DNA from: CAYQMF01 sp964418595
Lineage (GTDB): Bacteria > Planctomycetota > UBA1135 > UBA2386
Direction: 5' to 3'
Length of the DNA: 29,775 nucleotides
Assembly: GCA_964418595.1 (NCBI GenBank)
Contig: CAYQMF010000084.1
Coordinates: 1-29,775, forward strand
The position numbers and the translations under genes are program-made. Every line of letters starts with the position of its first letter. Within the stretch, counting starts at the first letter, position 1. The notes beneath the pieces are model-generated. The model ran no database searches. It had not been told where the DNA came from and was given only the letters and a program-made list of their open reading frames with translations. Shown in pieces: positions 17,901 to 25,785 of the stretch.

Positions 17901-18350
17901 TGCCACGGCGGCGCCAAGTGGACCCGCTCGACCGTCGACTTCGCCTCGCCGCCCTCGCCCGACCTCGGGCGCGGCAACGAGGAAGTGCGCGGCGCGGAGC
18001 TGCGGCGCACGCGCACGCAACCGAGCGTGCTCGCCGACGTCGGCACCTTCGCGCCGTTCACCGCCGGGCGCAACATCGAGGGTCGCTTCAACCCGGCCGA
18101 CGTCGGCCAGCGGATCAACGCGCTGGGCGGCAACGGCTTCAACTCGCCCTCGCTGCTGAGCGTGCACGCCACGGCCCCGTACTTCCACCACGGGGCGGCG
18201 CGCTCGCTGGACGACGTGTTGAACGGAACGGTCGACGGCCAGGGCGGCAGCCCGCTGCGGAGCGTGCACCACGTCGTCGACCCGGCGCGCCGGGCAGAGC
18301 TGGTCGCGTACCTGCAGTCGATCGACGCGACGACGCCTGTCGTCAGGTGA
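14922..18350 (+). CDS. Di-haem c-type cytochrome lipoprotein with YVTN propeller and kelch region
   Basis: A 1142-residue lipoprotein: leader ends LFLGAIAGC with Cys23 as acylation site. Residues about 45-480 are YVTN/NHL-type beta-propeller repeats (HKAYVTNAGAGTVSVVDLGG; ARAYVANAGSGTISVIDVAT). A first c-haem site CAVCH starts at C506, in a segment with LLGAELFFSGRGPQGRMSSE. Residues about 620-925 carry kelch-like repeats (LADGRVVIAGGRSG; RIFVFGGVDAAG). A second haem site CASCHG starts at C991 and is followed by SPSLLSVHATAPYFHHGAAR, typical of the C-terminal MauG/di-haem peroxidase-like domain. It probably works in electron transfer or oxidation at the outer surface; the substrate is unknown. 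It starts a long plus-strand block. Domains are clear; placing kelch between the two haem domains is unusual. Confidence 0.9.
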   Translation: MRAHLRGAAQLAALLFLGAIAGCSGGGRAPAPILPAPLPAGPRASASIALTAHDQRLLVVNPDDDTLAVFSVALEQPVQLCALAVGNDPRAVAVTGRGHKAYVTNAGAGTVSVVDLGGDPRVAGTVSVGTEPRAVLVDDADARAYVANAGSGTISVIDVATDRVVATLTLDPAVGSSPRALAWRRDGGSERLYAACFFAELRPGRTGLDESQDDAREGRVAVFDTASLSFVGSVALAPMLDTGFRSNGSVLDRIGTENGAGGTDAPDPTNPPTVTFATGAFPNQLAAIAIHPRNGKAYVVSTAASPNGPFGFNVNAQGLVSVIDLTSNVEVTGDATGVVHRKAPLNLNQGVKQGTAAGPVLFHTNPVAMAFGPDGSEAWVAIQNSDVIVRLTVDDAGLPSIDAPVQAGAAAIARVDLQEVGAGGIPGKAPRGLVIDAAGKRAFVHNYTSRSISVVDLAQRKVVASALTSPLPGRGTPDEQTLLGAELFFSGRGPQGRMSSESWGACAVCHPDGLADSVTWQFPAGPRQTIPLDGMFNRFHAGDQRILNWSALRDENQDFELNTRNVFGGRGLIEDDRAIFVVGGGSGAGPDDSPAILQYHQFLNAVGTSNALAEDAALPALLGARRDFGMATLADGRVVIAGGRSGAAQGALLADADAVLLFEPASNRVTRRSSRGFTGRHSFGLVAVETPAGPRVLAIGGYASTAVDARPVTTVEEYDIATDTWRAVAPLPVGVAQAGVAANGPLNVGEPLAEVNVLCGNRGSERLPQLTGAILRYRPDPTGPGVWRTLAFEFTPRRDLGAAAIVRGVFPSHVFAIGGRDAQGNALTTVEAFAATTSQAQPTDPVGGVAVLTPLPQARHSFAIATASNRIFVFGGVDAAGADADAVFEYNAAANPAGAAGAPGTPAGTWTGKAPLPAARRGARASSPTPVANFLVSRSAGRDARQDAIAAWVARNVRSARAPRAADDAAAVAGRVLFETQGLTGVQSVSCASCHGGAKWTRSTVDFASPPSPDLGRGNEEVRGAELRRTRTQPSVLADVGTFAPFTAGRNIEGRFNPADVGQRINALGGNGFNSPSLLSVHATAPYFHHGAARSLDDVLNGTVDGQGGSPLRSVHHVVDPARRAELVAYLQSIDATTPVVR

Positions 18351-18356
18351 CCCCGG

Positions 18357-18390
18357 GGCCCCGCGGCTGTCCCTTTGTGCCCGCGGGGCC
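18357..18390 (+). terminator. Strong 10-bp GC hairpin after the cytochrome gene
   Basis: GGCCCCGCGG pairs perfectly with CCGCGGGGCC across a 14-nt loop, beginning 7 nt after the stop codon. No T-run follows, so it is not a canonical intrinsic terminator. It could be a T-less terminator or a 3' stability hairpin. The candidate -10 of pepP begins at the very next base. Confidence 0.42.
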
Positions 18391-18396
18391 TACGCT
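18391..18396 (+). promoter_or_regulatory. Candidate -10 hexamer TACGCT before pepP
   Basis: TACGCT fits TANNNT and is 7 nt before ATG 18404 (4 nt before an in-frame GTG at 18401). It directly abuts the hairpin ending at 18390. No Shine-Dalgarno sequence is present. Confidence 0.33.
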
Positions 18397-18403
18397 CGCC
18401 GTG

Positions 18404-19810
18404 ATGCCATCCCTGTCGCACCTCCAGCAGCGGCGTGCCGAGTTCCTCGCCACGATCGACACGCCGGTTCTCCTCATGGCCGGGGGCGCGCGCGCGCGCA
18501 ACTATCCAGACAACGTGTACCCGTACCGCGCCGACGGGTCGTTCCTGTTCTTCTTCGCATCGCCGGAGCCCGACGCGGCCGCGCTCTTCGATCCGAAGGA
18601 CCGCACCGTCACCCTGTTCCTGCACCCGCGGACGCCGGAAGGCGCGCTGTGGCACGGACCCGTGCCGGACTTCGCGACGATGCAGAAGCAGCACGGCACG
18701 TCCGACGTGCAGCCGCTCGACAAGTTGGCCGCCGAGGTGAAGCGGCGGGCTGGGGGACGCAAGGTGCGCACGCTGGCGGTCGCCGACGAGCGGGCAACCG
18801 CGACGGCGACCGCGATCACCGGCGAGAAGCTCGATTACTACGACGGCAAGAAGGTCGGCGATCCGGCCGTGGTGCAGGCCATCGGCAAGCTGCGCGTGAA
18901 GAAGGTCGCCGCCGAGCTGGACTGCATGCGCGAGACGGCCAAGGTCACGCACGAGGCGCACGTGCGCGCCATGCGGCACACGCGCGTCGGCGTCGCGGAG
19001 CAGGTCATCGCCGGCGTGGTCGAGGGCTGCTTCGCGCACCACGGCTGCGTGCCCGCCTACAACACGATCCTCAGCGTGCGCGGCGAGGTGCTGCACAACC
19101 ACGCCCACGATCAGACCTGCCAAGCCGGTGATCTCCTCCTGCTCGACGCCGGCGCCGAGAGCGTGGCCACCGGCTACTGCTCCGATGTGACGCGCACCTG
19201 GCCGGTGAGCGGCAAGTTCGATGCGGAGCAGGCCGCGATCTACGACACGGTGCTGCGCGCGGAGCTCGCGGCGATCGCGATGGTGAAGCCCGGCGTGCGC
19301 TACCGCGACGTGCACGTGTGTGCGTCGCGTGTGATCGCCGAGGGCCTAGTCGACGCCGGTCTCCTGAAGGGCAAGCCCGACGCGCTCGTGGAGGCCGGCG
19401 CGCACGCCGTGTTCTTCCCGCACGGCGTCGGTCATCTCATCGGTCTCGACGTGCACGACATGGAGGCGTTCGGCGACGCGATCGCCTACCCGGCCGGCCG
19501 CACCCGCAGCCCGCAGTTCGGCACCAAGTACCTGCGCCTCGACATCGACCTGCAGCCGGGGATGGCCTTCACCATCGAACCCGGCATCTACTTCGTGCCG
19601 GCGATCCTGCAGCACGGCGAGTTCCGCGAACGCTTCGCGGGCATGGTCGACTTCGCGCGCGCGGAGCAGTGGGCCAAGAAGAACGGGCGCGGCTTCGGCG
19701 GCATCCGCATCGAGGACGACGTGGTGTGCACGGAGCGCGGGAGCGACGTGCTGACGCAGTCGATCCCCAAGGAACGCGCCGCGGTCGAAGGGCTGGTGGG
19801 CAAGGCGTAG
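18404..19810 (+). CDS. pepP: Xaa-Pro aminopeptidase (aminopeptidase P, M24B)
   Basis: Removes an N-terminal residue preceding proline; a dinuclear metal (usually Mn) cytosolic peptidase. The N-terminal AMP_N domain (about 1-140) starts LQQRRAEFLATIDTPVLLMA. The C-terminal pita-bread domain carries all five metal ligands: D248 in LLLLDAGAES, D261 in YCSDVTRTWP, H344 in HGVGHLIGLDVHD, E392 in IEPGIYF and E437 in GGIRIEDDV. Length is 468 residues against about 440 for E. coli PepP. There is no signal peptide. ATG 18404 is chosen; GTG 18401 would add one residue. It begins a closely spaced five-gene run, with the next start 7 nt after its stop. Confidence 0.95.
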   Translation: MPSLSHLQQRRAEFLATIDTPVLLMAGGARARNYPDNVYPYRADGSFLFFFASPEPDAAALFDPKDRTVTLFLHPRTPEGALWHGPVPDFATMQKQHGTSDVQPLDKLAAEVKRRAGGRKVRTLAVADERATATATAITGEKLDYYDGKKVGDPAVVQAIGKLRVKKVAAELDCMRETAKVTHEAHVRAMRHTRVGVAEQVIAGVVEGCFAHHGCVPAYNTILSVRGEVLHNHAHDQTCQAGDLLLLDAGAESVATGYCSDVTRTWPVSGKFDAEQAAIYDTVLRAELAAIAMVKPGVRYRDVHVCASRVIAEGLVDAGLLKGKPDALVEAGAHAVFFPHGVGHLIGLDVHDMEAFGDAIAYPAGRTRSPQFGTKYLRLDIDLQPGMAFTIEPGIYFVPAILQHGEFRERFAGMVDFARAEQWAKKNGRGFGGIRIEDDVVCTERGSDVLTQSIPKERAAVEGLVGKA

Positions 19811-19817
19811 GCGCACG

Positions 19818-22800
19818 GTGAGCCTCGACGCTCGCCTGCGCGCCGCCGAACGCCTCGCCGAGCGTCTGAGCGCCGACCCTGACCTGGATCCGGACGTCGC
19901 CCTCGAGCTGCAGGCGGTGGTCGCCGGACACATCGAGGCGCTGCGCGCACAGCTCGCCGCCGAGGCGGCGAGCCGTGCAGCGACGACGGCGGAAGTGATC
20001 GACGAGCTGGTGGCCAGGCGCACGCCGGTGCCGCCGGAAGAAGTCGCTGCGCCGGAGCCCGAGCCACCGCCCGCGCCGCCGCAGCCCGAGGCTCCGCCCC
20101 GCAAGCCGCGCGGACCGTCGATCTGGGCCCGGCTCGGCCCGGCCTTCGCCGAGAACCTGCTGTTCACGCTCGCCGTGTTCCTCATGGCGGGCGGCGCCGT
20201 GTTCTTCGTGACCACGGCGTGGACGACGATGACCGGCGTCGGTCGGTTGCTGGTCGTGTTCGCCGGCCTCGAGGCGTTCGGCGGCCTGCTCTACGCCGCG
20301 GGCCGCCTGCTCAACCGCGGCGGCACGCTCCCGGAGGTGGAGCGCACGCTCCTCGTCGTCGCCGGCCTGCTGGTGCCGGTCGCGGGAATCGTCGCGGGCG
20401 AGCTCCTCGCGCACGCGTGGCTGCCGGGCGTCGTCGCGCTCGGCGTGGCCCTGCCCAGCGGTTGGTTCGCGGCGCGCGCCGCCGCGCGCATCGAGGCGCC
20501 CGCCCTGCACCCGGGCCTGAGCCTCGCGCTCACCACCAGCGCCGCGCTCGGCGCCGTCGTGCCGTGGCTCGGCGCGATCGCTGGCCTCGTGGCCGTGCTC
20601 ACCGGTGCGGCGCTCGTGAGCGCCACACCCCCCATCCTGCGCCCGGCGCTGCCCGCCATGCAGCGCCACGGCATCCCCGCGTTCGTCGCGCTGGCGATGC
20701 TCGCGTTCGGAGCCTTCGCGCTGAGCGCGAGCGCCGCGCTCCACGCCGAGGGGCTCGGCGCCGTCCGCTTCGCGGGGCTCGGAGTCGTCCTGGCCACCGT
20801 CGGGCTGGCGCTGGTACGCACCGAGGACGCCCTGGCGCGCGCCCAGACGTTCGCACGCCCATCGAGCCTCGCCCTGCTCGGCGGGCTCGCGCTCGCCCTC
20901 ACCGGCGTCGCAGTCGCGATGTCCGACCCGCGACTGTTGCTGGCCGCGTGTGCCGCCGCGACCTGGACCGCGCTGGTCGTCGCGTTCCGCCTCGAGCGCG
21001 CCGCCCTGCTCTGGCCGGCGCTGGCCCTATCGGCGGTCACCTATCTGCTGTTGCCCGCGCCCGTGCGCGAACTCGCGGCGCAGGTGCGCGCGTGGTTCGC
21101 CGGCCAGCTCGGCTACGCGCCGGAGCGGCTACCGCTCTCGTTCTACGGGATCACCTTCCTGCCGTACACCGCGGCGCTCGCGCTGTTCGCACACACGCTG
21201 CGCCAACGCGGCCGCGATGCGTTCGCCCGCGTCGCGCTCGCGTGGACCCTCGCTGTCGCGACGGGCCTCGCGCTCCTCTCGATCACCGCGGGCAGTGATG
21301 CGCGCGCGCCCATGGCGGTGCTCGGCGCCGAGGGCGCGCTGCTCGTGGCGCTGGGCGTCGCGACGCAGCGCCAGCGGCTCGTGTTCGCGGGCACCCTCGG
21401 CGGCATCGGCAGCGTGGTGGCCGCGCTCGTGCACCAAGAGCCTCCGCGCGGCACGACCCTGCTCGTGCTCGCCGCGCTCGGCCTGCTGCTGCTGCTGGTG
21501 GCGTGCGTGCTCCAACGACGCAGTGAGCCCTCGACGTTCGCGCGGCGCGCGAGCCATGGGGTTCTCGATGCGGTGGCGACCCTCGCGCTCGGCGTCTTCG
21601 CGTTCTCGCTGCTCCCACCGACGGAACGCCTCGCGGCGCTGCGCGCGGTAGATGCGCCGGGTCACCTCGCGCTCGGCCTGCTGCTCGCCGGAGTCGGCGC
21701 GGCCTTCGCGCTCGCGTGGCTCGAACCCCTCGCGTGGATCGCCGTGGGCTTCGCGGGTCTCGGGCTGTGCGGCGGCGACGCGAGCGCGCTGCACCTGCCA
21801 TCGACCGGTCTGGCCTGCGTCCTGCTCTCGATCCTGCCGCTGCTGCGCGCGGCCTTCGTGCGCTGGCGTCCGGCGCTCGATCGCCCGCACGCGTGGCGGG
21901 AGAAAGCCCCGGTCCCCGCGGCGAGTGTCGTTTCGGTGTTCGTGGTGCAGGCCCTGGCTGCCCCTGCGGTGATCCAGCAACTCGCCGTCTCCCTCGACTC
22001 GTGGGTGCTGGCGCAGACGTTCGCGCTGGCCGCCGTCATCCTCGCCGCCACCGCGGTCTGGAGCGGCTTCGCCGTCGTGTCCGTCCCCGCCTGCGTCCTG
22101 GTCGCGGGCAGCGCCCTCGCCGCTGCGACGGCGCTGGGCTACGGGCTCGAAGGGATGTGCGGCGCGGCGACGTTCGCTGTCGCGGCCCTCGCCCTCGCGC
22201 TGACCGCGACCGGAAGCAACCCGTACCCGCGCGCCCAGGCCGCCCTCCGACCCACGGCGGCCGCGGCGCTCGTCGCTCTCGCCATCGCCCTGCTGTGGGC
22301 GGTCGCGCAGCGCGCGACGACAGGCTTCACGACGCCGCCGCGACCCGACGCCGTGGCGTTCCTGCTCGCCACGGCGATGGCGCTCGCCGCCGGCTCGCTC
22401 GTGCAGCGGATCGGACCGGCCCTGCGCACGACCGCCGCCGGCCTGCTGACCGCAACCGTGCCGCTGCTCGCGATCGCGAGCTGCGACGCGCTCGCGGCGC
22501 GGGCCGCGTGGTATCCGCTCGCAGTGATCGCCGGGGCCTGCGCGGTGCGGATCGCCGCTCCGCGGCACGGCGCGACGGCGGCAGCGCTGCACCTTACCTT
22601 CGCCCTCGTCCTCGCCGGCAGCTTCGCGGCGACCGGTCTCACCGGCGACTGGCTCCTGGCCACCGTGTTCGCGTTGTTCGCGGTCGTCGCGCGTCTCGCC
22701 CTCGCGCCCCTGCCCCGCGTGCGCTCGCTGTTCGTGCTGGTCGGTGGCCTCGGCGCGCTGTGGGTCGGCACGGCCACCGCGCTCGCGCTGCCCGATCGGA

Positions 22801-24542
22801 GCTGGCTGCCGGCGGTGGTGCTCGCCTACGTGGCGGCCGCCACTTTCGCGCCGATGGTGCCTCTCCTCGGGATCGAGGCGCGCGGCACCGCGCTCTTCGT
22901 CAAGCCGCTCGCCGGCCTCGCTCTCGTGCTCGGTCTGACGCACGCGTTGCTCGCTCTCGGCACGGGCGAGTTCCCACTGCGCGATCCCTTCGTGCGCGGC
23001 CCCGCCATCGACGCCATGGCCGCGGCGCTCGCCATCCTCGGGGTCGCGCTGGGCGTGCATGCCCGCGGCGCGCGGCGCGCGCTGTTCCCCGCCGTCGCAG
23101 CGGCGCTGGCAGCGTTCGTGACCGCGCCGCTGAGCGAGCGCCTGGCGAGACCCGGCGTGCTGGCGTGGCCAGACCTCGAGGTCGCGCTGGTGGCGTTCGT
23201 CGTGGCCTGCTTCGCGACGCGGATCGACGATGGGGCGAAGGCCTCGCCGGCGACGCCGCGCGCCGCGCTCGCGTACAGCCTCGCGCTGGCGGCCCTCGGC
23301 CTCACCCGCGCCGACGTGCTCGACCTCACGACGCCGCTGACGTGCGGCGTGGTCGCGCTCGCGCCCCTCGCCCTGCTGTGGCGCGAGCGTCAGTCCGCGC
23401 ACGGCGAGGCGTTCGGCTGGGCGCTGCTCCTCGCGGCGTTCAGCACCTCGCTCCACCTGATGCTGCCCCTCGACCGCCGCCACGAAGGCCTGCTGCCACT
23501 CGCGGCCGTGGCCCTCGCCATCGCCGGGCTCGCCGAAGGCGTGCGTCGGAGGTTGGCGCGATCCGCGTCCGGACTTGCACACGATCTCGCCAAGGCCGCG
23601 GTCCGCCTCACCCTCGCCTGCGTGGAACTCGGCCTCGCGTTGGTCACCGTCAACGTGCTGGCGTTGGCCCACGTCGCCGCCGACGCCGGCTTCCTCGTCT
23701 GCGGCATCGCCACGTCACTCGGCGCGCTCCTCCTCCTCGTCGGTCATGCGCGGCGCGAGGACCGCGTCTGGTCGTTGCACGGCGCCGTCTTCGCCGGCGT
23801 GCTCACGTATGCCTTCCTCGCCCGCCGCACTGCGAGCCTCGCGGGCTTCGAGGGGTACCACCTGCAGGTGGTCACCGTGTTGGGCCTCGGCCTGCTGATG
23901 GTCACGCGCGGCGCGCGTCCGCGGTTCGCGCGCACCCTCGCGCACGCCGCCCTCGCGCTGCCGATCCCTGGCGTCGTCGTGGGCCTCGCGACCTCACCTT
24001 GGAACGCCGCGTTCGCGCTGTTCGTCGCGTCCAGCGTGTACGGCATCGCCGGTCTGGTCCTCGCGCAGCGCGGCATCACGTGGTTCGCGGCGGCGCTCCT
24101 CAACGGCGCCTTGTTCGCGCTCTGGCGACACCACGGCATCGTCGACCCGGCCTTCCATGGCGTCCCGGCTGGACTCACGCTCCTCGCCGGCAGCGAACTC
24201 GCGCAGCGCGCCGGCGCCCGCGCCACCCTGTTCGTCCTCGGCCTCGTCACCCTGTATGGCTCGATGGCCGTGCAGGTCGCGCGCGTCGAGGCCCCCGGCC
24301 ACGCGCTGGCGCTCTTCGTCGCCGGCCTCGCCGCCGTCGCGCTCGGCTTCGTCCGCCGCCGCAACGACTGGCTGCTGGCGGGCACCGCCGCGGTCGTCGT
24401 CGACGTGATCGCGTACCTCGCCCGCCACGGGCTCGAACGCGACTTCGTCGGCGCCGCACTCCTGGTGGGCTCGGGCCTGACCGTGCTCGCCGCCGCCGTC
24501 GCCGCCCGCCGCCGGCGGGGCGCGACCGGACCGCGCGGATGA
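19818..24542 (+). CDS. Giant polytopic membrane protein, function unknown
   Basis: A 1574-residue protein. The first roughly 105 residues are soluble: a helical, probably coiled-coil segment (LDARLRAAERLAERLSADPD) and a Pro/Glu-rich linker. From about residue 110 (ENLLFTLAVFLMAGGAVFF) nearly to the C-terminus there are dozens of hydrophobic Ala/Leu/Val-rich helices with very short loops, ending in a basic tail. No transporter signature, active site or soluble domain is visible. The layout resembles DUF2157/DUF2339-type bacterial membrane proteins, but that is an impression from architecture, not motifs. The GTG start at 19818 is 7 nt after the pepP stop, and the TGA overlaps the ATG of the MFS gene (ATGA), so co-expression is very likely. 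The intact 4.7-kb frame shows it is a real gene. Confidence 0.88.
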   Translation: MSLDARLRAAERLAERLSADPDLDPDVALELQAVVAGHIEALRAQLAAEAASRAATTAEVIDELVARRTPVPPEEVAAPEPEPPPAPPQPEAPPRKPRGPSIWARLGPAFAENLLFTLAVFLMAGGAVFFVTTAWTTMTGVGRLLVVFAGLEAFGGLLYAAGRLLNRGGTLPEVERTLLVVAGLLVPVAGIVAGELLAHAWLPGVVALGVALPSGWFAARAAARIEAPALHPGLSLALTTSAALGAVVPWLGAIAGLVAVLTGAALVSATPPILRPALPAMQRHGIPAFVALAMLAFGAFALSASAALHAEGLGAVRFAGLGVVLATVGLALVRTEDALARAQTFARPSSLALLGGLALALTGVAVAMSDPRLLLAACAAATWTALVVAFRLERAALLWPALALSAVTYLLLPAPVRELAAQVRAWFAGQLGYAPERLPLSFYGITFLPYTAALALFAHTLRQRGRDAFARVALAWTLAVATGLALLSITAGSDARAPMAVLGAEGALLVALGVATQRQRLVFAGTLGGIGSVVAALVHQEPPRGTTLLVLAALGLLLLLVACVLQRRSEPSTFARRASHGVLDAVATLALGVFAFSLLPPTERLAALRAVDAPGHLALGLLLAGVGAAFALAWLEPLAWIAVGFAGLGLCGGDASALHLPSTGLACVLLSILPLLRAAFVRWRPALDRPHAWREKAPVPAASVVSVFVVQALAAPAVIQQLAVSLDSWVLAQTFALAAVILAATAVWSGFAVVSVPACVLVAGSALAAATALGYGLEGMCGAATFAVAALALALTATGSNPYPRAQAALRPTAAAALVALAIALLWAVAQRATTGFTTPPRPDAVAFLLATAMALAAGSLVQRIGPALRTTAAGLLTATVPLLAIASCDALAARAAWYPLAVIAGACAVRIAAPRHGATAAALHLTFALVLAGSFAATGLTGDWLLATVFALFAVVARLALAPLPRVRSLFVLVGGLGALWVGTATALALPDRSWLPAVVLAYVAAATFAPMVPLLGIEARGTALFVKPLAGLALVLGLTHALLALGTGEFPLRDPFVRGPAIDAMAAALAILGVALGVHARGARRALFPAVAAALAAFVTAPLSERLARPGVLAWPDLEVALVAFVVACFATRIDDGAKASPATPRAALAYSLALAALGLTRADVLDLTTPLTCGVVALAPLALLWRERQSAHGEAFGWALLLAAFSTSLHLMLPLDRRHEGLLPLAAVALAIAGLAEGVRRRLARSASGLAHDLAKAAVRLTLACVELGLALVTVNVLALAHVAADAGFLVCGIATSLGALLLLVGHARREDRVWSLHGAVFAGVLTYAFLARRTASLAGFEGYHLQVVTVLGLGLLMVTRGARPRFARTLAHAALALPIPGVVVGLATSPWNAAFALFVASSVYGIAGLVLAQRGITWFAAALLNGALFALWRHHGIVDPAFHGVPAGLTLLAGSELAQRAGARATLFVLGLVTLYGSMAVQVARVEAPGHALALFVAGLAAVALGFVRRRNDWLLAGTAAVVVDVIAYLARHGLERDFVGAALLVGSGLTVLAAAVAARRRRGATGPRG

Positions 24543-25732
24543 ACCTCCTGTGCACACCACGCTCGCGCCGCCTGCTCTTCGCGCTGCTCTACCTCTGCGA
24601 GGGCGCGCCGATCGGCTTCCTCTGGGGAACACTCCCGGTGCTGCTGGCCCAGCGTGGCGACGCCGACGCCGACGTGACCGCGCTGCTCGCAGTCGTGGTG
24701 CTGCCGTGGACGCTGAAGGTCCTGTTCGCGCCGCTGGTCGACATCCTGCAGCGCCCGCGCTTCACGCTCCGCGCCTGGATCGCCACCGCTCAGCTCGGGA
24801 TGGTGGCGACGCTCGTGCCCCTCGCCGGCACGAGCCTGCCGCCGCTGCCGCTGCTCACTTCGCTCCTCGTCCTGCACGCGTTCGCCGCCGCCCTGCAGGA
24901 CGTGGCGATCGACAACCTCGCGATCCGCAGCACGACCGCCGCAGAGCGCGGCAAGGCGACCGCCGCGATGCAGGCGGGGTTGCTCACCGGCCGTGTCGCG
25001 TTCGGCGCGTTGGCGTTGTGGGCGTCGACCTTCCTGGGTCCGCAGGCGGTCGTGCTCGCGCTCATCGCGCTCCTGCTCCTCGGAACCCTCCTCGCGTTCG
25101 CGTACGAGGCGCCACCTCCGGCCGAGCGCGCCCCGTTGCGTTCGTTTCTCACCACTCTCGGTCGCGTCGCGCGCACGCGTGCGACCTGGCTCGCGCTCGG
25201 ATTCGCGGCCGTCGGCGGCACCGCGTACGAGGCGACCGCCGGCGTCGCGCGCACCTACCTCGCGGGTCGCGGCGTCGCCGCCGACACCATCGCACTCGGG
25301 TTCGCCCTGCCGACGCTGGCCATCATGGCGCTCGGCGCATGGCTCGGAGGCTGGCTCGCCGACCGGCGCGGCCGGCGGCCGGCAGTGACCGTCGCGAGCC
25401 TGTGCGTGTCGCTGGCCGTCGGCGCAACGGCTTGGGCGACGACCGTGCCGAGCCCGACCCCGGCGCACGTCGCCCTGCTGGCGTTGCACCTCGGCGTCGG
25501 CATGTTCACGGCGAGCACCTACGCGCTGTTCATGGACCTCACCGATGAGGCCGTCGCCGCAACGCAGTTCAGCGCCTTCATGGGCGCCACGAATCTCTGC
25601 GAGGCGTGGTCGATCGCGCTGTGCGGCGCATGGGCGAGCGCGGTCGGGTATCCCACGGCGTTTGCGCGCTTCGCCGTGCTCGGTCTGGTGGCGCTCCTGC
25701 CGTTGGCGCTCCTGCGACGCTCGTCGCCGTAG
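24539..25732 (+). CDS. MFS transporter, AmpG/acetyl-CoA-transporter-like
   Basis: A 397-residue, 12-TM major facilitator. It opens LLFALLYLCEGAPIGFLWGT, like AmpG-type permeases. LPWTLKVLFAPLVDILQRPR matches the AmpG loop 2-3 pattern (W/F-APLxD), and LQDVAIDNLAIRS matches the AmpG/SLC33 QDxxxDxxA motif. A second MFS loop motif, GGWLADRRGRRPA, is near residues 270-283. AmpG imports anhydro-muropeptides; relatives move other solutes, so the substrate here is inferred. The ATG overlaps the TGA of the giant membrane protein (ATGA). Neighbouring peptidases fit a peptide or cell-wall fragment route but do not prove it. Confidence 0.85.
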   Translation: MNLLCTPRSRRLLFALLYLCEGAPIGFLWGTLPVLLAQRGDADADVTALLAVVVLPWTLKVLFAPLVDILQRPRFTLRAWIATAQLGMVATLVPLAGTSLPPLPLLTSLLVLHAFAAALQDVAIDNLAIRSTTAAERGKATAAMQAGLLTGRVAFGALALWASTFLGPQAVVLALIALLLLGTLLAFAYEAPPPAERAPLRSFLTTLGRVARTRATWLALGFAAVGGTAYEATAGVARTYLAGRGVAADTIALGFALPTLAIMALGAWLGGWLADRRGRRPAVTVASLCVSLAVGATAWATTVPSPTPAHVALLALHLGVGMFTASTYALFMDLTDEAVAATQFSAFMGATNLCEAWSIALCGAWASAVGYPTAFARFAVLGLVALLPLALLRRSSP

Positions 25733-25750
25733 GCAGGCGGGTTGCCACTG

Positions 25751-25768
25751 GCCGCGGCCAGCCGCGGC
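25751..25768 (+). terminator. 7-bp GC hairpin between MFS and S9 peptidase genes
   Basis: GCCGCGG and CCGCGGC enclose a 4-nt CCAG loop, 18 nt after the MFS stop. No T-run follows. It may attenuate or stabilise the transcript in the 53-nt gap. Confidence 0.3.
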
Positions 25769-25771
25769 ACC

Positions 25772-25777
25772 GACACT
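25772..25777 (+). promoter_or_regulatory. Candidate -10-like hexamer GACACT before the S9 peptidase
   Basis: GACACT lies 8 nt before ATG 25786, just after a hairpin. It is one base off TANNNT. Evidence is weak and rests on the repeated arrangement in this window. Confidence 0.22.
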
Positions 25778-25785
25778 CAGCCCCG

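Noticed and set aside
14889..18272. 1127-codon minus-strand open frame opposite the cytochrome gene
   Set aside because: Mirror of the real gene; the plus strand has a lipobox, propeller repeats and two haem sites.
21129..23672. 847-codon minus-strand open frame opposite the giant membrane protein gene
   Set aside because: Arg/Glu/Gln-rich antisense of hydrophobic codons; the plus-strand frame is coupled to its neighbours.
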